Shown here piece by piece: positions 35,583-46,172 of a stretch of 64,000 bases of DNA. The number at the start of each line of letters is the position of its first letter. Within the stretch, counting starts at the first letter, position 1. Made by a program: the position numbers and the translations under genes. Source of the stretch: Rhizopus sp. PT2906 (taxonomy: Eukaryota > Mucoromycota > Mucoromycetes > Mucorales > Rhizopodaceae); NCBI GenBank assembly GCA_025529335.1, contig JAMYHX010000127.1, positions 1-64,000 of the forward strand. The letters are read 5' to 3'. The notes under the pieces were generated by a model. It did no database searches, had not been told where the DNA came from, and was given only the letters and a program-made list of their open reading frames with translations.

Positions 35583-37442
35583 ATGTCAAACAAGGAATCA
35601 AAACCACAGGTGGAACAAGTGGAAAACATCCCTTCAGATCAAAGACAAGATGACAATTTAAGCGAGAAAGAATATAATAAAATTCACGCTGACAAAAGAA
35701 ATATCCTTTCTCGCATTAAAGATTCGATCTATAAAAAGCCTGAAAAGACACAGAATGCGTGGCATTTACTAACAAACTTGAATAATACTCAAAGAATTAC
35801 ATTTGCAGCAGGTAATAGCTTTTATTTTAAAAATACGGTGTTATAATACGTAATATAGCATTCTTTGGTTGGACATTAGATGCATTCGATTTCTTTTCTG
35901 TCTCTTTATCTGCAACACGGATAGGTAATGCTCGAAAAAGACAAATAAATAAAAAGGAGTATTTTTTCATCATTAATGCTAGCTGAAACATACGGTGTTC
36001 AACCCTCTGATGTCACAAGTAAGTCAACTAAGTTAATGATTTAATGTTTTTCCCTTGACTAACATATAACATTTTTCTATAGGTGCAATTACTACTACTT
36101 TGGTAATATATGGAAAAATAACCTATTTTTATAAACATCTCATGATTTGTCTCACTATTACATAGATGTTACGGCCAATCGGTGCACTGATTTTTGGGTA
36201 AACAATAAAGAAAGCGGTGATACTCTATTGCATACTTATATTCATTATTCTCTAGTGCATTAGCTGATAAGTTTGGACGACGATGGCCCCTGATGATCGA
36301 CGTCGTCTTGTTTTCGATTATTAATATGGCAAGTGGCTTCGCTCCGAATTTACAAACATTCATTGGTCTTCGTGCTGTCTTTGGTATCGCCATGGGTGGC
36401 GAATGGGTAGGACGCACAGGATCCTTGGTCGCGTGTATTCTGATTTATTCCTCTTTAGGGACTTGGTGCTAGTTTGGCACTTGAAACGCTTCCTATTGAG
36501 GCACGTGGTTTATTCTCTGGTATCTATCAGCAAGGTTATGCATGCGGCTACTTACTTGCTACCTTGGTTAACTATGCCGTCACTCAAACAAACTCGACCT
36601 GGCGTATCCTCTTTTGGGTAGGTGCAGGGTTTGCTATAGTGGCTGTTGTCATTCGTATTTGGGTACCAGAATCAGAAACATTTGTGCGCCAAGTACATGC
36701 TCGCAAGATCCTGGGTCGATCTATCTGGAAAGAACTCAAGACGGCCATTCGGTTACATTGGTTACGTATGATCTACATGGTCATCTTGATGGCTTTTATG
36801 AACTTCTTCTCGCACGGCTCACAAGACCTCTATCCCACTTTCCTTCTCGCCCAGCTTGGGTATACATCTACTGAACAAACTGTGACGGGTGTTATCATGA
36901 ATGTTGGTGCGATCGTAGGCGGTACGATCTTTGGATATTTTTCAAATTACTTTGGCCGTCGATTTATCCTTTGCTTTTGTGCTATTTGTGCAGGCGCATT
37001 TATTCCTCTCTGGGTGTATGCACCCAATATTAATGCCTTACAGTTTGGCGCATTCATCATGCAATTCTTTGTTCAAGGCGCATGGGGTATGAGCACTATA
37101 GATAAGGTTGATTGAAACGTTATATCTTACATAATTTTAGGTGTCATTCCCGCACATATCAATGAACTTTCCCCAGACGCTTTCCGAGGACTGATGCCGG
37201 GATTAGCTTATCAGTTGGGTAATTTGGTATGTTCCCACATGGGTATCTTTCTTGGCAACTTATCTTTTTGTGTATAGATTAGTGCAGCATCAAGTCAGAT
37301 TGAGGCTACAATTGGTGAAAAATACCCTCTTCGTAATTCAGACGGTACGTTTAAATTAAATTCGAAGGGACAACATATTGCAGACTATGGTAAGACTCAA
37401 GCCATATTCATGGGTTGTGTCTGTGGATGCCTTTTAATAACT

Positions 37443-37475
<33 letters not shown>

Positions 37476-37640
37476 TATACAGCAGTGTGCCTTACGTTAT
37501 GTGTAGCTATCGTTGGTAAAGAAGAACGAAACAAGGACTTCAATCAGAATTTGACACAAGATCAGCAAAATAACCATATCGGGCCTGATGAAATCAAGGC
37601 TCATGAAGTAGAGCAGGGCTTATCTTCTTCACATTTGTAA
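35583..37640 (+). CDS. JEN1: Jen1-like monocarboxylate/H+ symporter (MFS)
   Basis: A gene with about ten short exons starting MSNKESKPQVEQVENIP. The product is a 12-helix MFS permease: FFGWTLDAFDFF in TM1, ALADKFGRRWPLM as the MFS loop 2-3 motif, IGLRAVFGIAMGGEW, and ETLPIEARGLFSGIYQQGYA. The Jen1 signature NFFSHGSQDLYPT lies in TM7 and is characteristic of lactate/pyruvate transporters. FGYFSNYFGRRF is the second GRR loop. A hydrophilic tail ends EVEQGLSSSHL. In yeasts these import lactate, pyruvate and acetate when glucose is absent. The intron at 37444-37482 is nearly pure A (separate finding). Confidence 0.9.
37444..37482 (+). other. Poly-A-dominated intron in the Jen1-like gene
   Basis: Removing these 39 bases (GTA + 28 A in total from 37446 to 37473 + GGTATACAG) restores the frame across LIT|AVCLTL. 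The intron is almost entirely poly-A, with no visible branch-point or pyrimidine tract. Confidence 0.7.
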
Positions 37641-39766
37641 ATAAAAATATAAGCAATTTTTTTTTACCTTTGTTGGTAAGTGCCTTGTGGTACATTTGTT
37701 GCATTCACACATCAAAGTCCGTTCAACGCCTTTCTTTTCCTGTTTAATCACCAAACGTGAGTTGCCACGCGCGCTTGTATGCCTTGAAAATAGGGTGTTA
37801 CATGTTATATAATTAATTGGTTTGTTGATTGTCATGAAACAAAGGAGCTGCGTGAAGTATGTAGTACACTTATGAGGAGCAGTTGAGATTAAGATGGGGT
37901 AGCCTCACTATCCTGCAGATCTTCAACTGCAGTAAATAGAGAACAATACCATTTGATAAAGGTCCAATAGGATTGCGTTAAAGATTAGAATACCGACTTG
38001 GTGGCTGCTGATACTCTCTTTACAATCAGTAGTGTACGTCTTGAATGAATCAAGAGCATCAACAACACAATAGAGAATAACTTTATGTTACCTATGATTC
38101 AAGCTAATGTACACCGAAATTTTCAAAGTTGAAGCTTTGTATTCATCCAATAAAACAACTACTGTATCTGCATAAAGAACGCATAAATTTCATACATTAA
38201 CACATTGCTGCCAAACAAAAATAGCTCTGCTCAATGTCTGGCATCCTTTAGAAAGAAAAGCTCTATAAACTAATTATCGTCTGACGTTTATTTAAGCGCA
38301 ACGAATACCCATAGTGGGCAACAATAGCGCTTTTCTTAACCAATGCGATATGCAGTTTAATTCATGCAACACTTTTGAGTTCAATGTTGGCGTGTCTTCC
38401 TTAGTATCGTTTTCTGTGTAAAAATTTTCAATAGATATAATAATAATTATGCTTAGAAAATTATTGTTGAAGTCACAGCTTGTACGCAAACATTGACGTC
38501 GAAAAGGTTATGATGATTTATCACCTTCTCACCGATTTATCATAAATTGTCCTTATTCCTTTTCTTGGCAAAAAGAAAAACTGGATATGTTGTCTGAACA
38601 CAGATTATATATTATCTAATGTCTATTCCTCTTAAGTATATTAATTGATCCAATTAACCCGGGTAACTGCTTTTTAAATATAAGCTATTCAAGCATACCT
38701 TAATCAGGAGAAAAAGCACATTACAGACATGAAACCTTCATATTAAATTAAATTTACAAAAATGGTAATTCTGCTGATCAGTTCTCTCCCTTTTCTTTAT
38801 GTATTATTATACTCTAATTACATTTGTTAATCACGCATGTTGGATCCGAGCAAATATACGATTACGAGATCAGATAATCATAATATGTACTCTTGAATAA
38901 ATTGTCCTTTACAAATGAAATAGCCATTCTTGGAATTTACTTTCCGCACATCATTTTAAAACCCATCAATTGGCGTTGCGCGCATTGTATTACCCACTTT
39001 GACAAATGCAGGAGAGTTACCCATGAATAGTGTCGTTTGTACAACTTGATTCACTGATGTAAAAAGACCAACACTTTTGAAAACGGGCCTTGATTTTACA
39101 GTTCCTCTTTAAATATATAAAATTACGACAGTAGCTCAACTCATTTATATGAATTTGGTTACCTGGACAACAGTAGAACTACCATCGTAACCGTTCTCCC
39201 TGGTGACCAATACGCACGGAGCAATATTGAAGGAATACCGGTGTTTTAAATAATGTTGAATTAGAAACCAAAGATGTTCATAGACCATAGGGGTTAGGTT
39301 AGGCGAGAGGTAAACGGTAACACTGAGATTGTCATTGGCTTTGTTTCAATGTCTTCTCCTTGATTGCCTGGAAAAAGATGCTTCTTTTTCTTTTTTCTTT
39401 TTTTTTTTCCTTTTTCCCTTCTTCTTTTCTCTCTTTGCCTCGTGCGTGTGTATATCTCTGTTCTAACCTGTGAGTTTCTGCGTATATGCTTATATATTGT
39501 GTGTTTACGTGTATTCTCTAAAATTCGCTCACATTTATTTAGAATCCCGTGCCTGAAATTATATACATACAACACTTTGTTTTTATTTTTTTTCTACTCA
39601 TTTCTCTTTGTTCATTATTGTTCAATTTGAAATTTCAACATTTTAATACATTTACCAAAGCCGCCTAAAGTAGAAATTAAACAGTCTAAAAGCTAATTAA
39701 GCAAAACAAATACCTTGTCATTTTTCAGCATCAGTAACTATATACTCTTCATCGTAAATACATTCA
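37641..39766. other. Long gene-poor spacer
   Basis: About 2.1 kb AT-rich. A minus-strand stretch at about 38430-38303 reads TKEDTPTLNSKVLHELNCIS then HWLRKALLLPTMGIRCA before a stop and looks coding-like, but nothing upstream can be joined to it; it may be another decayed fragment. The Phe-rich frame at 39364 is an artefact of a T-tract. The 3' end is the promoter of the transcription-factor gene. Confidence 0.5.
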
Positions 39767-41891
39767 ATGTCAAACTCTAAGCGACATACAGATTCAAGCA
39801 GCAGTCCTATTCAAAATCACAGTCCAGATCAACCTTACTATTCAGTAAATATTTTTAATATTTACGCAACTCAGAATAACAATATTCCTCTCTTTTTCTC
39901 TTTTTGTTTAAACAGTTGGACTTATTTTATGCAGAATTACTGTCAAAACAATTTAAATCAAGTGTGGAAGCCATTGCCTACTGCCGAGAACTTTGTTCCA
40001 ATTATGGTTTTACTGTCAAACAGGAACAAAGCACACACAAGGTAAATATTTATGCAAGGGGTGTATTGATTTCATTAACCTTTTTTATAAAAGAACATTT
40101 ACGTTTACTGCTCTCGTGAAGGCTTACCAGACTCACATCGTAACCCCAAGTCAAATCCACAGCGTAATCGTCCCAGTCAACGGTGCGAGTGTCGCTGGCG
40201 TATTGTCCTTTACGAAAATAACCAGATGATATGGGAGTTTCGTAAATCTCAAAATGCGGATGCATTTATTCACAATCACCCGCTGATGAAGCCAGAAGAG
40301 ATCAAGAAAGAGTGGCCGAGAGAAGTATCGGAAATGATCTTTGCGCTTGCACGTCAACGACTACCTACACACGAAATTCGACAACAGGTGCGCGAGCAGT
40401 ATCCAAACATTAGTTGGGACGATAGACGGTTCTATAACCGGTTATCAGAGGAACGACAAAAGATGAAACAGAGGGATGCAGCAATGCGTACGTCGCGTTT
40501 AGTGAATCTGAGCGCACAATTGTGTATGCTGAATGCAGGCAGTGAAGATTTATCACATTATATCGAAAGCAAGCTGACCGCGTTGTTGGAAGAAACGTGT
40601 CGTTTTGCCAACTTGAATCCAGACGAACTACATTTGCCATTGCCATTTCCACCCGACGACCAACAAAAGCAGGATACACATAGCTGCAGTATCAGCAGTG
40701 ATAGCAACGAAGATGCAACTGTTAAAAAGGAAAAGGAAGTAAGTGTGGCTATTGAAAATTCTATTGACAACATTGTGAACTGTTGTACGTACATAGTCCA
40801 ATGAGCCTATTTTGAAGAGATCAAGCATAAGTTCAAAAAAATCATTCGAATCTTTACCCAAAGGATACCTTGCTGTTACCATACCTCAGCATACATTTCA
40901 CATCAAGATGTATAGCCAAAATTCCACGGGTGATATCAGGCGTGCTATTTTTGAAAACAAGCCGTTGAACAGAAGGCGATCAAGATTTACTTCTGAAGAG
41001 GAGGAGCTGATGGATTTAGATTCTCCTGCAAGAAAGCTGTCGAGAAATCTTGGTGCCATAGGAGATGATGAAATAGACAGCGCCTTGTCTTCGCCTTCTT
41101 CACCTTCAGGTTCACAGCAGAACCTTATCTTTCCTCCTACTCACCAGTATCATCACCACCATCAGCAAAAAGAATACAATAGTAATAATAACGACAGTAA
41201 TAATTTATTTTTCAATAGTCCAATGTCTACTACTCATACAACTGTTTCCACCTCTACCACCACCACAACAGCAAGTACAAACACTGCACCTGCTGTTCAT
41301 GCCATCAATAATAGTATAACTGCTAATGCTCCAATAATGTATCATGCCATTCAGGATCCAATCTATGACCCTTCTTTTATGCAATCCGATCTTGGAGGCA
41401 TTGTTCAACAACAACAACAACAACAACAACCCCATTCTAGATTAATGCAAAGACCCCATTCGATGACGTTTCCTATGAGGCCACCAGCGTTTGTTAGGAT
41501 ACCATCTGATGCTATGATTCGACCCAACACCAACCATTCTGCGGCTGCCGCTCCCCCTCCTACTACCACTGCCACTACAGCTGCTGCCACCACGACTGCC
41601 ACGGCTACCAGCACATTACCCTACTACCCAAACATGCCGCTTGATGGAAGTAAGTTTATCAACATGACACACACACACACACACACACACTGATGCTCTA
41701 TATTTATAGACAAAAGGTCGTTTTACCCTTCCAATAATAGACAAATGATGATGACCTTTCCACAAGATACGACAATGATGATGAACCAGCAAGATAACAA
41801 TCTATCCATTGACCAGTTGATTCAAATGGAACGAAATAGACAACAATTCATACAACAACAGCAGTATCGTAGATCGAGTGGTCCTCATTAA
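39767..41891 (+). CDS. FAR1/AFT-type zinc-finger transcription factor
   Basis: At least five exons, starting MSNSKRHTDSSSS and ending QYRRSSGPH. The N-terminal third is a FAR1/AFT-type (WRKY-GCM1 superfamily) DNA-binding domain: AIAYCRELCSNYGFTV, then IYVYCSRE, CECRWRI and FIHNHPL supplying the Cys/Cys/His/His zinc ligands. The rest is low-complexity: Thr-rich, His-rich, Asn- and Gln-rich stretches (QQQQQQQQ, HHHHQQ) and Ala/Thr tracts. The last exon is reached through an intron (about 41652-41709) that contains a CA repeat. FAR1-type domains derive from MULE-type transposase N-termini; no transposase catalytic core is visible here, so it is a likely domesticated regulator. Targets unknown. 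Confidence 0.82.
41668..41691. repeat. (CA)n microsatellite inside the last intron
   Basis: A run of CA lies in the last intron of the FAR1-like gene, between the donor after LDG and the acceptor before KRSFYPSNN. Confidence 0.85.
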
Positions 41892-42503
41892 ATAAAAGAT
41901 GTCATTCAAAGTCTGAAACAAAGAACTATGAGCCTAATAAGCTACACACAGCAGCTGTCTTTCTTTTTCGATGGCTCTAATGCCTTATGCAAAACTAACA
42001 TTCTTTGTTCTACTGCAGATTTATTTATTGTGAAGATAAAAAAAAAAAGAAAGGGCAGTAAAAAGATCATACAGATCTTATTAAAAAGGAAATGGCAACG
42101 CTCCCATTTCTACTGTTTTCGCTGTCTCCATTCAACAGCTTACTCTTTTGTCTGATTGGATGCGTATGAGAAAGCAGTTGATTGATCCTTCCGTAGATCC
42201 GAAGTTTCGGGCCTTGGTATTGAATTGTATTTATAAGCTGCTAACAAGGTACAAAAATAAGGAAAAAGAGAGAAAAAGAAAAGAGAGAGAAAGAGAGAGA
42301 GAGAGAGTAATGATATAGAAGATGAGAGGGGCAATTGTGTGAAAGAATGGTCTCTACTAGAGTAAATGACAGTCAGGACCCTCTCCTTTTCTCCAATGAT
42401 ATCTTAAGCAGCGACTGGCGGTATGCGAAAAATTGAATTGTATATAAGCCTAGTCACCACCTAGAAAATTTCTTTTCTTATCGGTTTTATAAAATAGAAA
42501 AGC
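41892..42503. other. Spacer upstream of the acetyltransferase
   Basis: Contains an A-run (42039-42050) and a GA-repeat (about 42275-42308). No convincing gene; the plus-strand frame at 41928-42155 has no recognisable content. Confidence 0.5.
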
Positions 42504-43107
42504 ATGGTACAATCAGATATCATTGTTCGTAAAGCAACATTGGAAGATTTAGAATATAAATCATCTATCTGTTTGACAGTAAATCAAGCCTATAGATCAA
42601 AGGGTAATAGTGTCTCTCCTTTTTTTTGTTTGTCACATTAATCTTATCTATTAAAAAATAGGTGGCTGGACAACTGAAGACGATATTGTCAGTGGACCAC
42701 GATGCATAGAAGAAGATATTGAAAAGTTCATTAGAGAGAATGGAAAGCCCAACACATTGCTGCTTGCCATTAAACAAACAGACGAGGGATCATCCATAGT
42801 GGGAACGGTTCAAATTCAACCCTGTGAAGACCATGAAAACGAAGCAGAGATTGGATTATTCTCTGTGTCACCTTTTGAGCAATCCCGTGGGATTGGTGGT
42901 AAACTGATGCAAGCTGCTATGAATGAGATGAAAGAGTCGGGATTTACCCATGCTGTGCTTCATGTGTTAGAGAATAGGCCTGATATCTTGGCTTGGTATC
43001 GAAAATTAGGATTTGTAGAGACAGGAGAACGTCTGCCTTTCCAATGGCCAGATAAATTAAAGATAAAGGATGTCCACTTTTTAGTTTTGAAGAAGCCCCT
43101 GGCATAA
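42504..43107 (+). CDS. GNAT-family N-acetyltransferase
   Basis: Two exons encode about 180 residues starting MVQSDIIVRKATLEDLEY; the junction reads RSKGGWTTEDDIV. The GNAT fold is clear: the first strand and helix, IVGTVQIQPC (beta-strand), the acetyl-CoA loop region LFSVSPFEQSRGIGGKLMQ with the Q/RxxGxG/A signature (QSRGIGGK), and LAWYRKLGFVETGERLPF at the end, a standard YxxxGF motif. Substrate is unknown. The small single-domain form is common in fungi for peptide, polyamine or toxin acetylation. Confidence 0.88.
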
Positions 43108-43234
43108 TGTAATAAAAATAGATCATACACACTTTTTTTTTTCCCGCTCATAGATATGTGTGTGTGTTGTCACCTCTCACAAAAAAAAAGCTCTTGGATT
43201 TTCATTTTGGGCTTTTTCTGTGTATTTATTTTTA

Positions 43235-45639
43235 ATGACTGAAAATACAAAGTTGGTAGACACGGAAGACACAACTACGGATATTGCTACTACCACTCCT
43301 ATTCCAACTACTACTACTTCTACTGAAGCACTAACAACAACAACAACAACAGCTGCTGCTTTAGATGAATCCATTGTTCATTCCGAGCCCAACATTTTAG
43401 AATGGGATAGTGATGACACTAAAAAGGAGCCTCATCCTTTGTCTATTCAAACACTAGACCAATATGAAAGTGACCCCTGGGCACAACCAGAAGATAACGA
43501 GAATGACTTATTGACAGAGCATGACACGTTGGTGGAGGAACAGCAACAGAAAAAGCTAGAAGCACCCGCTGCCATTACAACAACCTCTGTCGATACTACT
43601 CCTCCTGTAGCAGGAACAATAACGTCATCGACAATAGCAGAGCCAACGACAGCAACGGCAGTGCCAGGCAAAAGTCAAGATACCTCTGCTGTCAAAGCAA
43701 GTGGTATACAGATCTTTTATAAGAAGCATATATATAACATAATTGTGTAGAGCTTCCAAAATGTGCAAGATAAGGACACCATTGATGACCTCAAAGTGTC
43801 TGGACAACTTCCAAAATGGCTTGTTGGTGAGTACTTTACAGTTGGGCCCGGTACATTTGATATCAAGTACAGCCGAAAGGTCGAGATCGATGGCGAGATT
43901 CAGCTGGTTTCTGCTTTCTATACTTTCGGACATTGGTTTGATGCGTACAGTATTAATCTTGGCATTTCAATCGTTGGTACTGATTGCTTGTATAGATTGC
44001 CACTTGTTAACCGCTTTGATTTAAACGGTCAGCGTAACACAATCACATACCGCAACAGACTCACTAGTCGCCGATTGATCGAAAAGATTCGAGACCATCA
44101 TGGATACTCGCCTCTGCATCCTGCTGGTCTGTTCATGTCCAACACAAACCAGACGGTGCTCTCAAAGATTTTAAAGACAGCTGCTAAGCCTAATAAGCCA
44201 GATGCAGAACCATGTAGCGCCCGTATACTTACCAAGATACCTGGGCTCGACGGAAGATTATTCTGCCAAAACTACGCCAACCATGTAAATGTTCTTTTTT
44301 TTGGATTTTTCTTTATTTGCTGATTTATTTGACATATAATAGATCCAAGAGCTCGATCCTTTTGACCTGAAGCCTATCCAACTCTTGACATGGAATGAGA
44401 TTAACCCTGCGTTTAAAGGAACAAGCTCTTGTCCTAACGGACAATATGATTCCCGTACAGGAGAATACATCAATTTCACAATGGAAGTAGGATATCAGTC
44501 TGTCAAGTATCACTTTTTCTCTATCAGTGACCAGAACCCCAAGGGATCCTTGATCACTTCACTGACAGCTCCTATGGCCTATGTCAACTCATTCTTGATC
44601 ACACCAAAATACATCATTTTTGTAACTATATATAAAAAAAGACAACGTCTCTTAAACAAATTGACCAATCTTATATTTAGGTCCTTCATCCTATGCTGGC
44701 TACTTCAGGAGGCGTAAAGTACAACTGGTGTGAGAGCATCATGGACTCTTTTTCGTTCAAACCCTCTGAACCAACATTATTTTATGTGATCTCAAGAGAA
44801 CGACGCGAGGTCATGACCGTGTACCGATCAGATCCTTGCTTTGTCATGAACCTTATTAACGCGTATGAAGTGAACGATACGATCTTTTTAGACATGATCT
44901 GCTACAAGGACGACACGATCGTGCGCCAATTGACCACACAGTACTTGCGTGAACCTCACACGATGAAGCCATCTCGATTGCTAGGATCAGAAGTGCGACG
45001 ATATAGACTGCCCCACTTGGAGGATGAGCATGTGGCTTATTTAAGCAAACGACCTGCGAAATCAAGATTCTCTTTGCCGCTTTTCAAAGCCTTTAAGAAT
45101 GATACCACGCAAATGAAATACAGTGAAAATGCAACGAATCGCTGGTATTCCTGGATGCCTATTGCCACGTACGAGCAGCGTATTCAGCCATCCATTGAAT
45201 TACCTCAAATCAATCCTAACTTCAAAATGTACAAGCATTCAATCATGTACGGCCTTGGATTCAGTGCTTCCAATTCACTCAAGGATGGAGCCATTTGGGA
45301 CAGTATTGTCAAGACGGTAAGTAACGTTTAAAAAGAAGTGTCCCTTTTATTTATCTATTATAGAATCTGGAGACAAAATCCATCATGACCTCTTGGCATC
45401 AAGAAGGATGTTATCCAAGTGAGCCCGTCTTCATTCCTCGCCCTTCGATTGGGCCTGAGGATCAAGTGGGAGAAGACGAGGGTGTGTTGTTGAGTGTAGT
45501 GATGAATGCAGCCACGTCTAGCTCATTTTTACTTGTGCTGGATGCAACCAGTTTGCAGGTTTTAGCAACAGCTGATCTCGAAAGACTTGTACCTATAAGT
45601 TTTGCGCATGGCAGCTATCGACTTTTGGAAACCTATTAG
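43235..45639 (+). CDS. Carotenoid-cleavage-oxygenase homologue with altered iron site
   Basis: Five exons, starting MTENTKLVDTEDTTTDIATT. An unusual Thr/Ala-rich, disordered extension of about 155 residues (ending near SAVKAS) precedes the RPE65/CCD seven-bladed propeller. Family landmarks include GQLPKWLVGEYFTVGPGTFD, FYTFGHWFDAYS, LFCQNYANH, a YDSRTGEYINF strand, YVNSFLITPKYIIF, INAYEVNDTIFLDMICY and the terminal SFAHGSYRLLE. In relatives, four His hold the iron. Here the positions matching the first three read Asn (in CPNGQYD, AYVNSF and FVMNLIN); only the last, in FAHG, is kept. Mucorales use CCDs for beta-carotene cleavage towards trisporoids. This copy may be inactive or changed in function. 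Confidence 0.85.
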
Positions 45640-45796
45640 GTCATGACGCTGTCATGGTCCATTGTAAACCTGCATTAAGCGATATCTACATTTGGATAAA
45701 ATGATGTCATTTCAATACATATTAAAAGAGCTTGATTTTTTTTTTCTGATCATTTTTTCTTTACTACTTGTTTCAAAATAAAAATAATCATTTAAA

Positions 45797-46172
45797 ATGG
45801 CTGTTACTGCAACTGATATTTGTAAAATTATTGGCGGTAAGTTGTACTAAGAGTGTATGGGTGAGTATATCCTAATCTATCATCTTTTTAGCTGTCGTCT
45901 TGCCACCTCTTGGTGTATTCTTGGAAAGAGGTAAATAAAGAGAAAGAAATCATAAGCTATGTGTTTTTAATCAAGATTTCTCTCTCTCTCTTTTTTTATA
46001 TATAGGCTGCGGTATTGACCTCTTGATCAATATTGGTTTAACTATCCTTGGTTACATCCCAGGCATCAGTAAGTGAAATAAGATAAACAAGTGACGCGTA
46101 CGGAGAGAGAGAGAGAGCTAATGTATCTTTTTCTAAATAGTTCACGCTCTATACATCATACTAAAGTTTTAA
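45797..46172 (+). CDS. PMP3: Pmp3/UPF0057 small membrane proteolipid
   Basis: Four exons encode only 57 residues: MAVTATDICKIIG, then VVLPPLGVFLERGCG, IDLLINIGLTILGYIPGI and IHALYIILKF. This is the complete two-helix Pmp3 family with the conserved PPLGVFLERGC motif and GYIPGIIHALY. Fungal Pmp3 is a plasma-membrane proteolipid affecting membrane potential and salt tolerance. Three introns in such a small gene is notable but the junctions (phases 1 or 0 with GT/AG) are unambiguous. Confidence 0.95.

Noticed and set aside
39364..39630. Plus-strand Phe-rich open frame
   Set aside because: Produced by a long T-tract; no recognisable content.
43177..43374. Minus-strand Val-rich open frame
   Set aside because: Antisense of the Thr-rich N-terminal extension of the carotenoid-oxygenase homologue.
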